From Globodera rostochiensis (taxonomy: Eukaryota; Nematoda; Chromadorea; Rhabditida; Heteroderidae), in the NCBI GenBank assembly GCA_018350325.1, contig JAEVLN010000029.1, positions 638,807-702,806 of the forward strand: DNA of 64,000 nucleotides, written 5' to 3'. The translations under genes and the position numbers were made by a program. This document shows, piece after piece, positions 1 through 9,139 of the stretch (positions are counted from its first letter, which is position 1; every line of letters starts with the position of its first letter). The notes beneath the pieces were generated by a model, which was not told the origin of the DNA, made no database searches, and worked only from the letters and a program-made list of their open reading frames with translations.

Positions 1-130
1 CTATCGTTAAGCTAAAGCTTTTGATTCAAAAATCTTTAAAAATAATATTTTTTTAACATGTCTCGTCATAATTTTTTATGATTTGTAACTTTCAAAGCTT
101 TTGTTTAACTATAGCTTTATCTCTTTGAAA
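1..130. repeat. Inverted-repeat (MITE-like) element, cut by the window edge
   Basis: Positions 6-24 (gttaagctaaagcttttga) are partly mirrored at about 96-113, where tcaaagcttttgtttaac reads back in inverted form. The same words, gctatagttaagctaaag on one arm and an inverted partner, recur at 43,600-43,760, so this is a dispersed family and not a chance hairpin. No protein is encoded. The left end may lie outside the window. Confidence 0.45.
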
Positions 131-368
131 GACCGATCAGTGATACTGACCATGATCAGATGCATTCATAATTAGAGACCTGCTTTTTTACCATTTGACC
201 GCAATTATTTCTGCGCTTTCTTTCAAAAATTCAAAGTTAAACACCAAAAAATGTAATGATAATAATAAAGCAGGGCCTAATATTAATTTCATGTGTTATT
301 CATTTTCCCAACATCCTAGATGACAGCCCAGAATCTGGGTCGATAGGTGAGGGATTTGTAGTTATGTA
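131..368. other. Intergenic sequence without a recognisable gene
   Basis: Only small local palindromes are visible, such as tcagt-gat-actga near 137 and cccag-aat-ctggg near 331. I see no coding potential or promoter that can be supported. Confidence 0.4.
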
Positions 369-1173
369 AACAAAGAGATTTAAAATGGTTCGCGGACTGG
401 CCCAGCGTGGCATGTGTCGCACCATAAATGGTTCGCGGACTGGCCCTTCGGGGCATGTGTCGCACCATAAATGGTTCGCGGACTGGCCCTTCGGGGTATG
501 TGTCGCACCATAAATGGTTCGCGGACTGGCCCTTCGGGGCATGTGTCGCACCATAAATGGTTCGCGGACTGGCCCTTCGGGGCATGTGTCGCACCATAAA
601 TGGTTCGCGGACTGGCCCTTCGGGGCATGTGTCGCACCATAAATGGTTCGCGGACTGGCCCTTCGGGGCATGTGTCGCACCATAAATGGTTCGCGGACTG
701 GCCCTTCGGGGCATGTGTCGCACCATAAATGGTTCGCGGACTGGCCCTTCGGGGCATGTGTCGCACCATAAATGGTTCGCGGACTGGCCCTTCGGGGCAT
801 GTGTCGCACCATAAATGGTTCGCGGACTGGCCCTTCGTGGCATGTGTCGCACCATAAATGGTTCGCGGACTGGCCCTTCGGGGCATGTGTCGCACCATAA
901 ATGGTTCGCGGACTGGCCCTTCGGGGCATGTGTCGCACCATAAATGGTTCGCGGACTGGCCCTTCGGGGCATGTGTCGCACATAAATGGTTCGCGGACTG
1001 GCCCTTCGGGGCATGTGTCGCACATAAATGGTTCGCGGACTGGCCCTTCGGGGCATGTGTCGCACCATAAATGGTTCGCGGACTGGCCCTTTGGGGCATG
1101 TGTCGCACCATAAATGGTTCGCGGACTAGCCCTTCGGGGCATGCTTCGCACAAAATTTATAAATCTCTTTGTT
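369..1173. repeat. Inverted repeat framing the minisatellite
   Basis: The 14-mer aacaaagagattta at 369-382 is the exact reverse complement of taaatctctttgtt at 1160-1173. Imperfect matching continues for several bases on both sides. The two arms sit immediately outside the 43-bp array, so array and arms form one unit about 805 bp long, as in a small non-autonomous element that expanded internally. Confidence 0.7.
385..1156. repeat. 43-bp minisatellite, 18 units, each with a UUCG-type hairpin
   Basis: Units start with atggttcgcg at 385, 428, 471, 514, 557, 600, 643, 686, 729, 772, 815, 858, 901, 944, 986, 1028, 1071 and 1114. All are 43 bp except those at 944 and 986, which lack one c and are 42 bp. 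Most units hold GCCC-TTCG-GGGC, a 4-bp stem closed by a C(UUCG)G tetraloop. The array is open in all three minus-strand frames only because a 43-bp unit without minus-strand stops cycles through the frames, so the long open frames are not evidence of a gene. Confidence 0.95.
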
Positions 1174-1204
1174 ATGCAATACCTTGATTGCTCGTAGTTC
1201 CCCA

Positions 1205-1279
1205 ACGGTACCTGCCAACATCCGGGGCGAAGCCTGGCTAGCACTTTGCACGGTTAGGTGGACTGGTGAGAGGTACCGT
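1205..1279. repeat. Short inverted repeat around a GCGAAGC mini-hairpin
   Basis: ACGGTACCT at 1205-1213 is mirrored exactly by AGGTACCGT at 1271-1279. Between them, GGC-GAA-GCC at 1226-1234 contains GCGAAGC, a sequence known to form an unusually stable DNA mini-hairpin. The same heptamer recurs in the satellite modules further along. Confidence 0.6.
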
Positions 1280-1305
1280 AGGATTTATGAGTAATCAAAA
1301 AGGGT

Positions 1306-1480
1306 ATGCATTCGCTGACCTTCGGTAGGATTGTGGTCCCGGCCCAAAAAGGGTGCGGGACCAACCCCCTTCGGGAGTGTGGTCCCGTGCAGGGTGCGGG
1401 GACCTGCCTCTTCGGGGCTTTGTGGTCCCGATCAAAGACGCGAGATTGCCTTCGGGCAGGTTCAAGAAGAGTCTCAAGAA
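1306..1480. repeat. GC-rich degenerate repeat with several CTTCGG hairpin loops
   Basis: gtggtcccg recurs near 1333, 1380 and 1421, giving a loose period of 41-47 bp. Between copies lie cccccttcgggag, cctcttcgggg and tgccttcgggca, each able to form a stem closed by a UUCG loop. The block resembles a diverged relative of the 43-bp array. I see no conserved protein in any frame. Confidence 0.6.
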
Positions 1481-1709
1481 ATGCCTTCTGCGCTCATTGA
1501 GCTTTAAAAGCGATTTGGGATATGTGAGTCCTGGCTGGCAGATTGCTACAAGACGTCTTCATACATCATGGCGAAACGGATGCTGATATTCTATTACAAT
1601 GCACGATCTAATTGAATAAATATTTTTAAATTTATGTGCGTTTAATGGTCAATATTATCCATCCGTACTGTATGCCACCTTTGTATTTCCCTATTATTCT
1701 GTAATTCAG
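1481..1709 (+). promoter_or_regulatory. Leader of the first Helitron gene with 3' splice-site-like sequence at the ATG
   Basis: The sequence becomes AT-rich and ends in a pyrimidine-rich run closed by ctgtaattcag directly against the ATG at 1710. In nematodes an acceptor at this position often marks trans-splicing of a spliced leader, or the end of a 5' UTR intron. I did not find a confident TATA box or an upstream coding exon. Confidence 0.35.
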
Positions 1710-4700
1710 ATGCCTTCAAAGCAACAAAGATTGCGAAAAATGGGGAAGGAGCAGCGGCTGACCGACCAGTCTGTCAGCCCAGGCTCACAAATCCCAAACA
1801 GTCCACGTTTGGACTATAGTGCAGATGGTAATGAAGAGGCATCCCTTGGCACAACGCGTGCTTTGCAGATAAGCACACCGGCTTCAGCTACGGGCAAGAA
1901 AAGGGGCAGACCCCCTAAAGCCGGTAATAAAGGCTTAGTGGCTGGACTTGATTGTGTGTCATTGGCAGACACGCCGAACTCGACAGTGCCTGAAAGTGCG
2001 ACAAGTTCGCCATGCCTTAAAAAAGAGAAATCCTTTGAATTTGACAAAAAGGTCATTACTGAAGTTGTTTCTTCAACGCCCGTTTCTACACGAGGAAAAC
2101 GCGGGCGACCCTTTAAAAAAAAAGGAGGCCCAGGCAGAGGCAAAACTGTTGATTCGATGAGCGAAAGCTCAATTATGGATGAAAGCTTTGTTGGAAATGA
2201 AACAATGCAGGTTGAAGAACCACTTGATGATGTGGATGCCAACCTTAAATTGGAAAAAGTTGCGTGCACATCTGGGAATGTGCCAAAACACATTGATTTC
2301 AATGTTGTTCATATTAATTTTGCTGAAACGCGAAATTTTAACTGCCGCATATGGAGATGGGCTGCTATTGGCTTATACGCAGACGATGATACGTTGTCTG
2401 GGCCCAGATTCATCGAAACCTGCTGGAACAATCCCAAGGAATGGCTCAATGATGGCTTTATTTCCATGTATCTGGCCTATATGGCTAGCATTTCACAACG
2501 CAAAGTTGTTGTACTGGATTCGATTGTTTTTGATGCGGCGGTTTCCAGGGTTCGTGGTTCCTATCGAAACTATACTTTTGGTTTTGATCCTTCCACGCCG
2601 GCAGAAGTGATCCTTATGCCTATCAACTTCCCTGGGCATTGGACAATCCTTGTCAATGATATTGAAGCGGGAACATTTTTTGCAGATTCTCTGCAAATGT
2701 CCACATTGGACACACAAAAATCCAATCTCATAAAAGGCATAATTGCCGAGCTCTCGTCAACAACGCTTGAATCAATTCGTATTGATTATGTTGACAATGA
2801 GAATCTTACTCCGCAACACGATGGCTTTAGCTGCGGCTATTTTGTTTGCTTGTATGCGGAGGCTTGGCTTATGAGCCAGAAAACATTCATTTTGAAAAAT
2901 TTGAATATTAATTTTGAAAAGAAAAGGATTTTGTGGCACTTAAATGAGCTTTACAGCTCAGATCAGGTCCCTTATAATCCAAGGGAGGGTGTAACCTCAC
3001 CCTGCCCATTTGTCAAGAGGCTGGCAATGGAAGATGTGCAATCAACTTCCAAAATTCTCCAGTCAAATGTACAACTGAACGACGATTCCGACGATGATAT
3101 CATTATTGTCGATTCTCCGGCCAAGGAGAAAAAGGCGGATGATATTTTCTTCATCGACCCGCCAGTGCATGAACAGGCAGTGCATCCAGCCTCGGCGGCT
3201 ATGAATGCTGTCCTAGCTGAGGCAGAATTTCCTGGCGAAAATCAAGCAGACGAACTTGCTTTGATTGTTGAATCTTGCCAAGCGCAAGAACCAATCGCGC
3301 AGGCCGGTGAAGTAATTTTCAAACGGCCAAAAACACCACCAAGGCGTTCTTTGCGCATTAAACGGCTGAGCAACTCACTCAGCCGGTCTCCATCGCCCGC
3401 AGCAAAACGCGCGCCTCCAACAAAAGGGCTTGGATCAACAACGCGGTTGACTAAGCGTTGCCATATGGTCCATAAGGGTTGGCACTGCGCTGCTGCGGCA
3501 GCAAAGCATTTCCCAGACTATTTTGATTCTGGTGAGCTCGGAGAAAAAAAGTGCCCACATTGTGGAGCACATCTCTTCCAACACGAGGACAGCAACATCT
3601 GCTGCCGTCAAGGGAGAGTTGAATTGCCGACATTGAACCCACATCCTGATGAGCTCAAACAGCTCATTGTGGCGGATAACCAAACCCGAGAGGGGAAAGA
3701 GTTTGTCCGAAACATGTCGCGCTACAACAACCTGCTTCAGTTTGCCAGCGTGTCCGCTGGCCACAAGCCATGCCCAGCTGGTGGTCCGATGGCAGTAATT
3801 CTCAACGGAGAATTCCATCGACGTATCAGCAGCATGCAGGCTGGATCTACACAAACACCTGGCTTCGGCCAGCTGTACATCCTTGATCCAGCCGAAGCAA
3901 TGGAGCAGAGAAGAAACAACCCCACTTTTACGGGGGAAAAAATAACAACCAATGATGAGTTTGTGCAAGGCCACAAGCTCAATGAAAAAACTCTGGAGTC
4001 ATTGGAAAAAATGATCCAGGAAAATCATCCTGCTGCGAAAGCCTACAAACAGGCTCGCGAACAAATACAGGATCTTTTAAAGACACAGAATGCGGAAGAA
4101 TTGCGCTTCTTCCGCATGACTCTGTTGACCGAGCGCAGAGCGCCTGCAGCTGTGAAAGACCCAAAATTGCATCCCAACCAAATTATTACACCCTCAACGG
4201 GTGAGGGCATGTTCGCAATGCATGCGGATCCCAGTGGAGCACCTCCTCCAAAGGGGATTTGGGTCGAGAACAAGCAAGGGCAGCTAAATGAAATAGCCCC
4301 ATTCAGTCCATGGACGGACAGCTTGGCATATCCATTGATAAAACCGTTGGGTGATGATGGATACACGACAGGCATTAAATATACCAAACCGGCCTCACGA
4401 AAGCGCAAAAGTGACGTGAGCACGGATCATTTGTTCGACTCGGATGTCGAGTCTGATCTCGAGTCATGCGCAGCAGACTCTGATGCATCGTCAGATGCTG
4501 GATCTATCGCTTCTGGCACATCGTCAGTTAGCGGGCGGTTTGGAAAAGCAAGGCAGTTTGTTTCCTTGCGAGATTATTGCAAGTACTATCTCGCAATAAG
4601 GGACGCTGACGTTGCGTCGGGATACCATCACATATTGACATGTGGTGGTGGCCTTGGTCAGCGCTGGATCCTCGATCAAGCTGCCAAAATTGACTGGCAG

Positions 4701-7700
4701 ATAGCCACTTTTTTGCGTAGGCCAGACATGGACCTGCGGATCAGCACTCCGCGCAACTTGCTGCAGTATTTGATTAACCAATACAATAAGCAGAAAGCAC
4801 GCCAAAACCCCAATGCAGAACGTAAAAGTGTTGATGACATTGGCAGTGTTGTACGCCTCTCTGAAAAGAATGTGAACTCTCTTCAATATTGGAAGAAGAT
4901 GTACGAAGATTGCAACACAATCTTTGCCCGATATCACGACGCAAAAAAAGCGCGTTTGTTCATCACATTCACCAACAACAGAGAGTGGACAGAATTCAAA
5001 CAAAATCTGTATAAAAACGGTCAAGTATTTACTGACCGATTTGATCTCTGGATGCGAGTTTGGTGCAGCAAAATTGCTGTTTTCCGTCAAGAACTTTATG
5101 AGAAAAGTTACTTTGGAACAATCATTGGATCTGGCGAATCCATGGAGTTTCAAGGGCGTGGAGGTCCACACGCCCACATTGTAGCTCAGACTGACCTCGA
5201 CGCAATTCCCGAAGTCATTCAAGAATACATTTGGGCACATATTCCCTCTTTGCCTGACAAAGATGACGATACGCCAATTGCCCAAATGCATCGCGAAATT
5301 CGCGAATTAATACACATGCAACTGCACAGATGCAGTGACACCTGGTGTGGTCCAAAAGACTCTAAAACTGGGCGGTGCAAAAAGGGTTTCCCTGCCACGT
5401 ACTCTAAATGTACGATACTGCACCCGGACAGGCCTGCGGTGTACTTTAGGCCAAGCCCAGCAGAGGGTGGTGCCCAAATTGAAGTCAATAAACTTATATA
5501 TGACAATTCGCATGTAGTACCATTCAATCCGTTCATTCTGTTACGGTTCAGAGTGCACCACAATGTGTTGTTTGCCTATGGAAACAAAGCAAACATTAAA
5601 TACGCACTGAAGTACCCTTTCAAAGGGCCAGGCCATTGCTATGTCGAGTGCAAAGAGGAGTCCGGTAACAAAATCGGTATCGATGAGCCGGCTCAATATG
5701 CCAAAATGAACTTCCGTGGTGCTACAGAAGCCTATGCGGTTGTTAACTCAATTGCATTTGTAAGACTTTCGCACCAGGTTGTCAAGTTGAGCATTCATTT
5801 GCCAAACCAGCAACCAATTGTGTTCAGAGCTGGCCAATTGGTGAGCAAAGCTCAACAAATTGAGCAAGGCGAATTGCCAGAAACCCCATGCTCGGCATAC
5901 TGGAAACAATGGCAAAATGAATGGAAGGACGACCCTGAATTTAAGGACATGCTTTTTGTGCAAGTCCCTGAGCGGTTCAGATGGGTCAAAGACAAATGGG
6001 TTGCATACAAAATAAAGCTAACCAAAAGACCCCCAATTGGTCGGATCGTTCCTGTTCCACCATCAGACCCGGAAAGGTTCGCGCTGTATCAGCTCATGCG
6101 TCACTATCCGGGTGATCCCGACCACTTGAAAATGGTGAACCAACAGCCGTGCAGCTCATTTATTGAGGCGGCTATTAAACATGGTCTCCTTGAAGATGAC
6201 CGTGTTTGGAACAAAACGCTCGAGGAAGCGTCATTATCCCGTTGGCCCGACCAAATGAGATGGCTCTTTGTGAGCATCTTGGTCTTTGGGCAGCCGAGCA
6301 ATGCCCGTGAATTGTGGGATAAGTACAAACAACATATGTATCACCCGCAGGGTATTGCTACCATGGCACAACGGCAGGCAAAGGAGCTGCAGGCTCTTGC
6401 TGACATTGATTGGCGGTTGTTCAATTTTGGCTTCAGCTGCATACACTTCGGCTTGCCAGATCCGCCGAATTCTATTGCAAAGAACACAGGAAAGGCAATT
6501 GAAGAATTTTTCTTCGGCGATGATGATTTGAATGTGCCACCTGGCCTACCAAATGCAAATAAGGCAGAACAAAATCAACCTCCGCCACTCAACAGCGACC
6601 AACAAATGGTCTTTGACGCTGTTGTGAAGGCAATTCAGACAGATCCAAGCGATGAGTCTGTGCCTCGCCGGCTTTTTGTGTACGGCGACGGAGGAACAGG
6701 CAAAACGTACCTGTTTGGCCAAATTATACGCCGTTTGCGAAAAGCGCCGTATAGCCATAAAGTGCTTGCCACTGCATCCACTGGATGCGCAGCCATTTTG
6801 CTGCCATATGGCAAGACGGCTCATTCCACCTTCCGCCTTGGCAGAGAAGTGTCTTTAGACAAACTTCCAAGCATTCCGCTCGAAAGTTTCTTTGCCAGAC
6901 GAATTCGTGAAGCACAGCTGATCATCATTGACGAGATCACAATGCTTAACAACACGGTGATTGAGGTGATCGACCGAGTGTGCAAGGAAATGGCAATTCG
7001 CCAGCAAAAGGAAATCCTCTTTGGGGGAAAAACGGTCATTTTCAGCGGTGACTTTAAACAATCGCTGCCGGTCGTGCCTCATGAAGGCTTAGCCGCGCAA
7101 GTGGCGGCTTGCTTTCAGACATCTACGTTGTTTGGTCAATTCACTACAATGAAGCTGACCATCAACCACCGGTTGGGCCAAGGCCAACAAGACTATATGA
7201 AAATGTGCCGCCAAATTGGGCACGGAGAGACTGGAGAATTCTTCTGGATTCCTCCTCAGTTCCTCGTACAGAGCTGCGAAGAGCTGATAGACTTTGTTTA
7301 TCCGGACTTCCAAAAACTCCTTGGCAACGACAAGGAACTGCTCAATCGTTTGATTCTCGCTCCACACATTCAAACGTGTGACGAGATCAACGAACTAATG
7401 ATGGACAATGTGCCAGGTCAAGTGCGTGAATATTTTTCCACTGACAAACCACTTGATGAACGCCCACTGGACATCGACGAAATTGAGTCAGAAGTGGCTG
7501 CGTTGAACCAACGCACAGACTCTGGGATGCCTCCCCACCGTCTACGACTAAAAGTCGGTTGCGTTGTCGTCCTCCTGATCAACAAAAGTGACAGGGAAGG
7601 ACTTATCAACGGCACACGTATCGTCATTGAAGAGCTTGGTGAAGATAAAATCACCGGCAGGGCAATCAACGGCACTGCTGTTGGTGGCCAAGTGCGCTTC

Positions 7701-8006
7701 TTCATTGAACGAACGCGCAATGTGTACGAGGATAAGGCGCCTGGCGGCCTGAAATATGAGCGTTTGCAGTTTCCAATTAAACCTGCATTCGCTATGACCA
7801 TTCTTAAAGGTCAAGGCCAAACAATCCGCACTGTTGGCATCGACCTTGAAAGGGAAGTCTTTTCCCACGGCCAATTATACACAGCCTTTTCACGGGCATC
7901 GGACGGCAACAATGTCCGAGTGTATGCTCCAAACAGGGAGACTGATGCACAAGGCCGAGCCAGAGTGCTCAACATTGTGGCAACAAATATGCTTCAATTG
8001 CAATAA
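1710..8006 (+). CDS. Helitron protein: AT-hooks, Ulp1-like protease, HUH Rep, PIF1-family helicase
   Basis: Intact 2098-residue frame, the expected enzyme of an autonomous rolling-circle (Helitron) transposon. Domains in order: AT-hooks (KRGRP at about 64-68; KRGRP at 130-134) for AT-rich DNA binding; a C48/Ulp1-type cysteine protease domain with H310 (GHW), D326 (ADS), Q369 and C375 (SCGYF) in the family pattern; an acidic SUMO-interaction-like motif DDDIIIVDS at 461-469; a CxxC...CC zinc motif (C615, C618, C631, C632); a Rep nuclease with HUH residues H1154 and H1156 (GPHAH) and tyrosines Y1298 and Y1302 (KYALKY); and an SF1 helicase with Walker A GDGGTGKT at 1659-1666, Walker B DEITML from 1741, GDFKQSLP, and YTAFSRA near the C-terminus. 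The ATG follows an acceptor-like ttcag and starts MPSKQQ, matching MPSKEQ of the second Helitron. No frame break is visible. The protease role and specificity are inferred from motifs. Confidence 0.93.
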   Translation: MPSKQQRLRKMGKEQRLTDQSVSPGSQIPNSPRLDYSADGNEEASLGTTRALQISTPASATGKKRGRPPKAGNKGLVAGLDCVSLADTPNSTVPESATSSPCLKKEKSFEFDKKVITEVVSSTPVSTRGKRGRPFKKKGGPGRGKTVDSMSESSIMDESFVGNETMQVEEPLDDVDANLKLEKVACTSGNVPKHIDFNVVHINFAETRNFNCRIWRWAAIGLYADDDTLSGPRFIETCWNNPKEWLNDGFISMYLAYMASISQRKVVVLDSIVFDAAVSRVRGSYRNYTFGFDPSTPAEVILMPINFPGHWTILVNDIEAGTFFADSLQMSTLDTQKSNLIKGIIAELSSTTLESIRIDYVDNENLTPQHDGFSCGYFVCLYAEAWLMSQKTFILKNLNINFEKKRILWHLNELYSSDQVPYNPREGVTSPCPFVKRLAMEDVQSTSKILQSNVQLNDDSDDDIIIVDSPAKEKKADDIFFIDPPVHEQAVHPASAAMNAVLAEAEFPGENQADELALIVESCQAQEPIAQAGEVIFKRPKTPPRRSLRIKRLSNSLSRSPSPAAKRAPPTKGLGSTTRLTKRCHMVHKGWHCAAAAAKHFPDYFDSGELGEKKCPHCGAHLFQHEDSNICCRQGRVELPTLNPHPDELKQLIVADNQTREGKEFVRNMSRYNNLLQFASVSAGHKPCPAGGPMAVILNGEFHRRISSMQAGSTQTPGFGQLYILDPAEAMEQRRNNPTFTGEKITTNDEFVQGHKLNEKTLESLEKMIQENHPAAKAYKQAREQIQDLLKTQNAEELRFFRMTLLTERRAPAAVKDPKLHPNQIITPSTGEGMFAMHADPSGAPPPKGIWVENKQGQLNEIAPFSPWTDSLAYPLIKPLGDDGYTTGIKYTKPASRKRKSDVSTDHLFDSDVESDLESCAADSDASSDAGSIASGTSSVSGRFGKARQFVSLRDYCKYYLAIRDADVASGYHHILTCGGGLGQRWILDQAAKIDWQIATFLRRPDMDLRISTPRNLLQYLINQYNKQKARQNPNAERKSVDDIGSVVRLSEKNVNSLQYWKKMYEDCNTIFARYHDAKKARLFITFTNNREWTEFKQNLYKNGQVFTDRFDLWMRVWCSKIAVFRQELYEKSYFGTIIGSGESMEFQGRGGPHAHIVAQTDLDAIPEVIQEYIWAHIPSLPDKDDDTPIAQMHREIRELIHMQLHRCSDTWCGPKDSKTGRCKKGFPATYSKCTILHPDRPAVYFRPSPAEGGAQIEVNKLIYDNSHVVPFNPFILLRFRVHHNVLFAYGNKANIKYALKYPFKGPGHCYVECKEESGNKIGIDEPAQYAKMNFRGATEAYAVVNSIAFVRLSHQVVKLSIHLPNQQPIVFRAGQLVSKAQQIEQGELPETPCSAYWKQWQNEWKDDPEFKDMLFVQVPERFRWVKDKWVAYKIKLTKRPPIGRIVPVPPSDPERFALYQLMRHYPGDPDHLKMVNQQPCSSFIEAAIKHGLLEDDRVWNKTLEEASLSRWPDQMRWLFVSILVFGQPSNARELWDKYKQHMYHPQGIATMAQRQAKELQALADIDWRLFNFGFSCIHFGLPDPPNSIAKNTGKAIEEFFFGDDDLNVPPGLPNANKAEQNQPPPLNSDQQMVFDAVVKAIQTDPSDESVPRRLFVYGDGGTGKTYLFGQIIRRLRKAPYSHKVLATASTGCAAILLPYGKTAHSTFRLGREVSLDKLPSIPLESFFARRIREAQLIIIDEITMLNNTVIEVIDRVCKEMAIRQQKEILFGGKTVIFSGDFKQSLPVVPHEGLAAQVAACFQTSTLFGQFTTMKLTINHRLGQGQQDYMKMCRQIGHGETGEFFWIPPQFLVQSCEELIDFVYPDFQKLLGNDKELLNRLILAPHIQTCDEINELMMDNVPGQVREYFSTDKPLDERPLDIDEIESEVAALNQRTDSGMPPHRLRLKVGCVVVLLINKSDREGLINGTRIVIEELGEDKITGRAINGTAVGGQVRFFIERTRNVYEDKAPGGLKYERLQFPIKPAFAMTILKGQGQTIRTVGIDLEREVFSHGQLYTAFSRASDGNNVRVYAPNRETDAQGRARVLNIVATNMLQLQ

Positions 8007-8459
8007 GCATTTTATGAAATGAAGCTATAGTCTAGAGGCAGTTTGACACTTAACAATAATAACTTGCTAAACCATTCCCATCTGCATTTTAATTTGCACG
8101 AAGGATGATGAAGAGCGAGGGGAGGAGTCGAGGTTTTATACGGCATGGCCCTCTTTAGGGCCTCCAATCCGAGTGATTTACTGTCCTAAGTGCTCAAAAG
8201 TGTCACTGCCTGGACTAAAGGGAGGGAGGAGGGTATGATGTGCGTGTTAGGGCACTTCCGGTTTCCATTGCGCTGAAAGCAATGTGTCAACTCTATCATG
8301 AGTGAAGCCAAGTGCATGTCGGTTGACGCCAAGACCCTAACAATTAACTAGGTAGCGAAGCTCGATAAGCGCGTTAGCGCTTTACCAGCACACAAAATAG
8401 CGTTGTACATCACTCCACTAGTTTTCCTCTATATATCTTAGAATAAACTTGTGTTTCGT
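8007..8459 (+). other. 3' flank of the first Helitron gene with several hairpins
   Basis: No gene. Visible stem-loops are GGCCCT-CTTT-AGGGCC near 8144, CATTGC...GCAATG near 8268, AGC-GAA-GCT at 8354-8362 (contains GCGAAGC) and AAGCGC-GTTA-GCGCTT near 8367. AATAAA occurs near 8443. A Helitron 3' end needs a hairpin about 10-12 nt before CTRR. I could not match that rule cleanly here, so the element end is unresolved. Confidence 0.4.
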
Positions 8460-9060
8460 ACTTAAACTCTAATTTGAGCTTTCGGCGCGCCGGAGGCGCG
8501 CCAAAAGTTGTGGATTGCTTCTTCAACTTTTTGTTGCGGATTCAGGAAAACTATAGACTTTTCAGTACCGTGCCCAAGTGAGGCCCAGCAAGCGAGTTGC
8601 GGTGCACTTTGGCAGTTTTACTGTTACGAAATTTTTTCTTTTTGCTCCAATCGCTTAGCGCTTGCTGGGAGGATTTTAAGTTGGACTGTTTCTGACAAGT
8701 TTGTAACCGAACACTTTTTGCCCCTGACAAAACTGTGGTCTGCAAAAATTGGCAAAAATTGCTGGGTCGGACCGTCGATTTTCGTTTTTTGTCCCTAACT
8801 TTTTTTGTTTTGCCCGCAGCCCTTAGCGGTCTTTTGCATTCTTGTAGATCTTTTCAAGCTGCGTCGAATGGTGTAGTGTATGTGCTTGTGCGACTTTGGC
8901 GTTTTGCACTAGACGAGTTTGAATTTTTGGCGAATTTTGGCCTTAACTTTGCGGGGATTCCATTTATCGGGAAACCGAATGCACTTTCAAAACCCAACTT
9001 TTCAAGAGCTTTCGAATGATATAAACTTCCCCAGTCAAAAGTCTTCATTTGCACTTTGGC
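8460..9060. repeat. Composite satellite, module Q, copy 1
   Basis: This shares a long conserved order of words with the other Q copies: a GC-rich palindrome, a hairpin ending in T5, tcagtaccgtg, cagttttactgttacgaaat, cgcttagcgc and gtccctaactttttt. The opening palindrome GGCGCGCC-GGA-GGCGCGCC is at 8484-8502. Short open frames through it are not conserved as protein. Confidence 0.8.
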
Positions 9061-9079
9061 TGGGGATTTGGCGCTGGGA

Positions 9080-9135
9080 TGGTCGAGTGGTGAGCGCTGG
9101 GGGCTGGGGTGGCCGCTGGCTGGGGGTTCGAATCC
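9080..9135 (+). promoter_or_regulatory. tRNA-like Pol III promoter module (R), copy 1
   Basis: A box TGGTCGAGTGG is at 9080-9090 and B box GGTTCGAATCC at 9125-9135, in the spacing and order of a tRNA head. A T8 run follows at 9151-9158, a possible Pol III terminator. The flanks do not pair as an acceptor stem, so this is a SINE-like tRNA relic and not a tRNA gene. Confidence 0.6.
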
Positions 9136-9139
9136 GCGT

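Noticed and set aside
385..1156. CRISPR-like array
   Set aside because: Units are contiguous direct repeats with no unique spacers, and the context is eukaryotic.
300..1244. Three long minus-strand open frames (250-314 codons) across the 43-bp array
   Set aside because: They translate the same repeat in three phases, because 43 is not a multiple of 3 and the unit has no minus-strand stops. Nothing indicates a real protein.
8007..8459. Exact 3' terminus of the first Helitron
   Set aside because: Several hairpins exist, but none is followed at the normal distance by CTRR and T, so no end was called.
9080..9135. Functional tRNA-Ser or tRNA-Leu gene
   Set aside because: A and B boxes fit, but acceptor-stem halves do not pair and no proper anticodon arm can be drawn. 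The copies behave as repeat modules.
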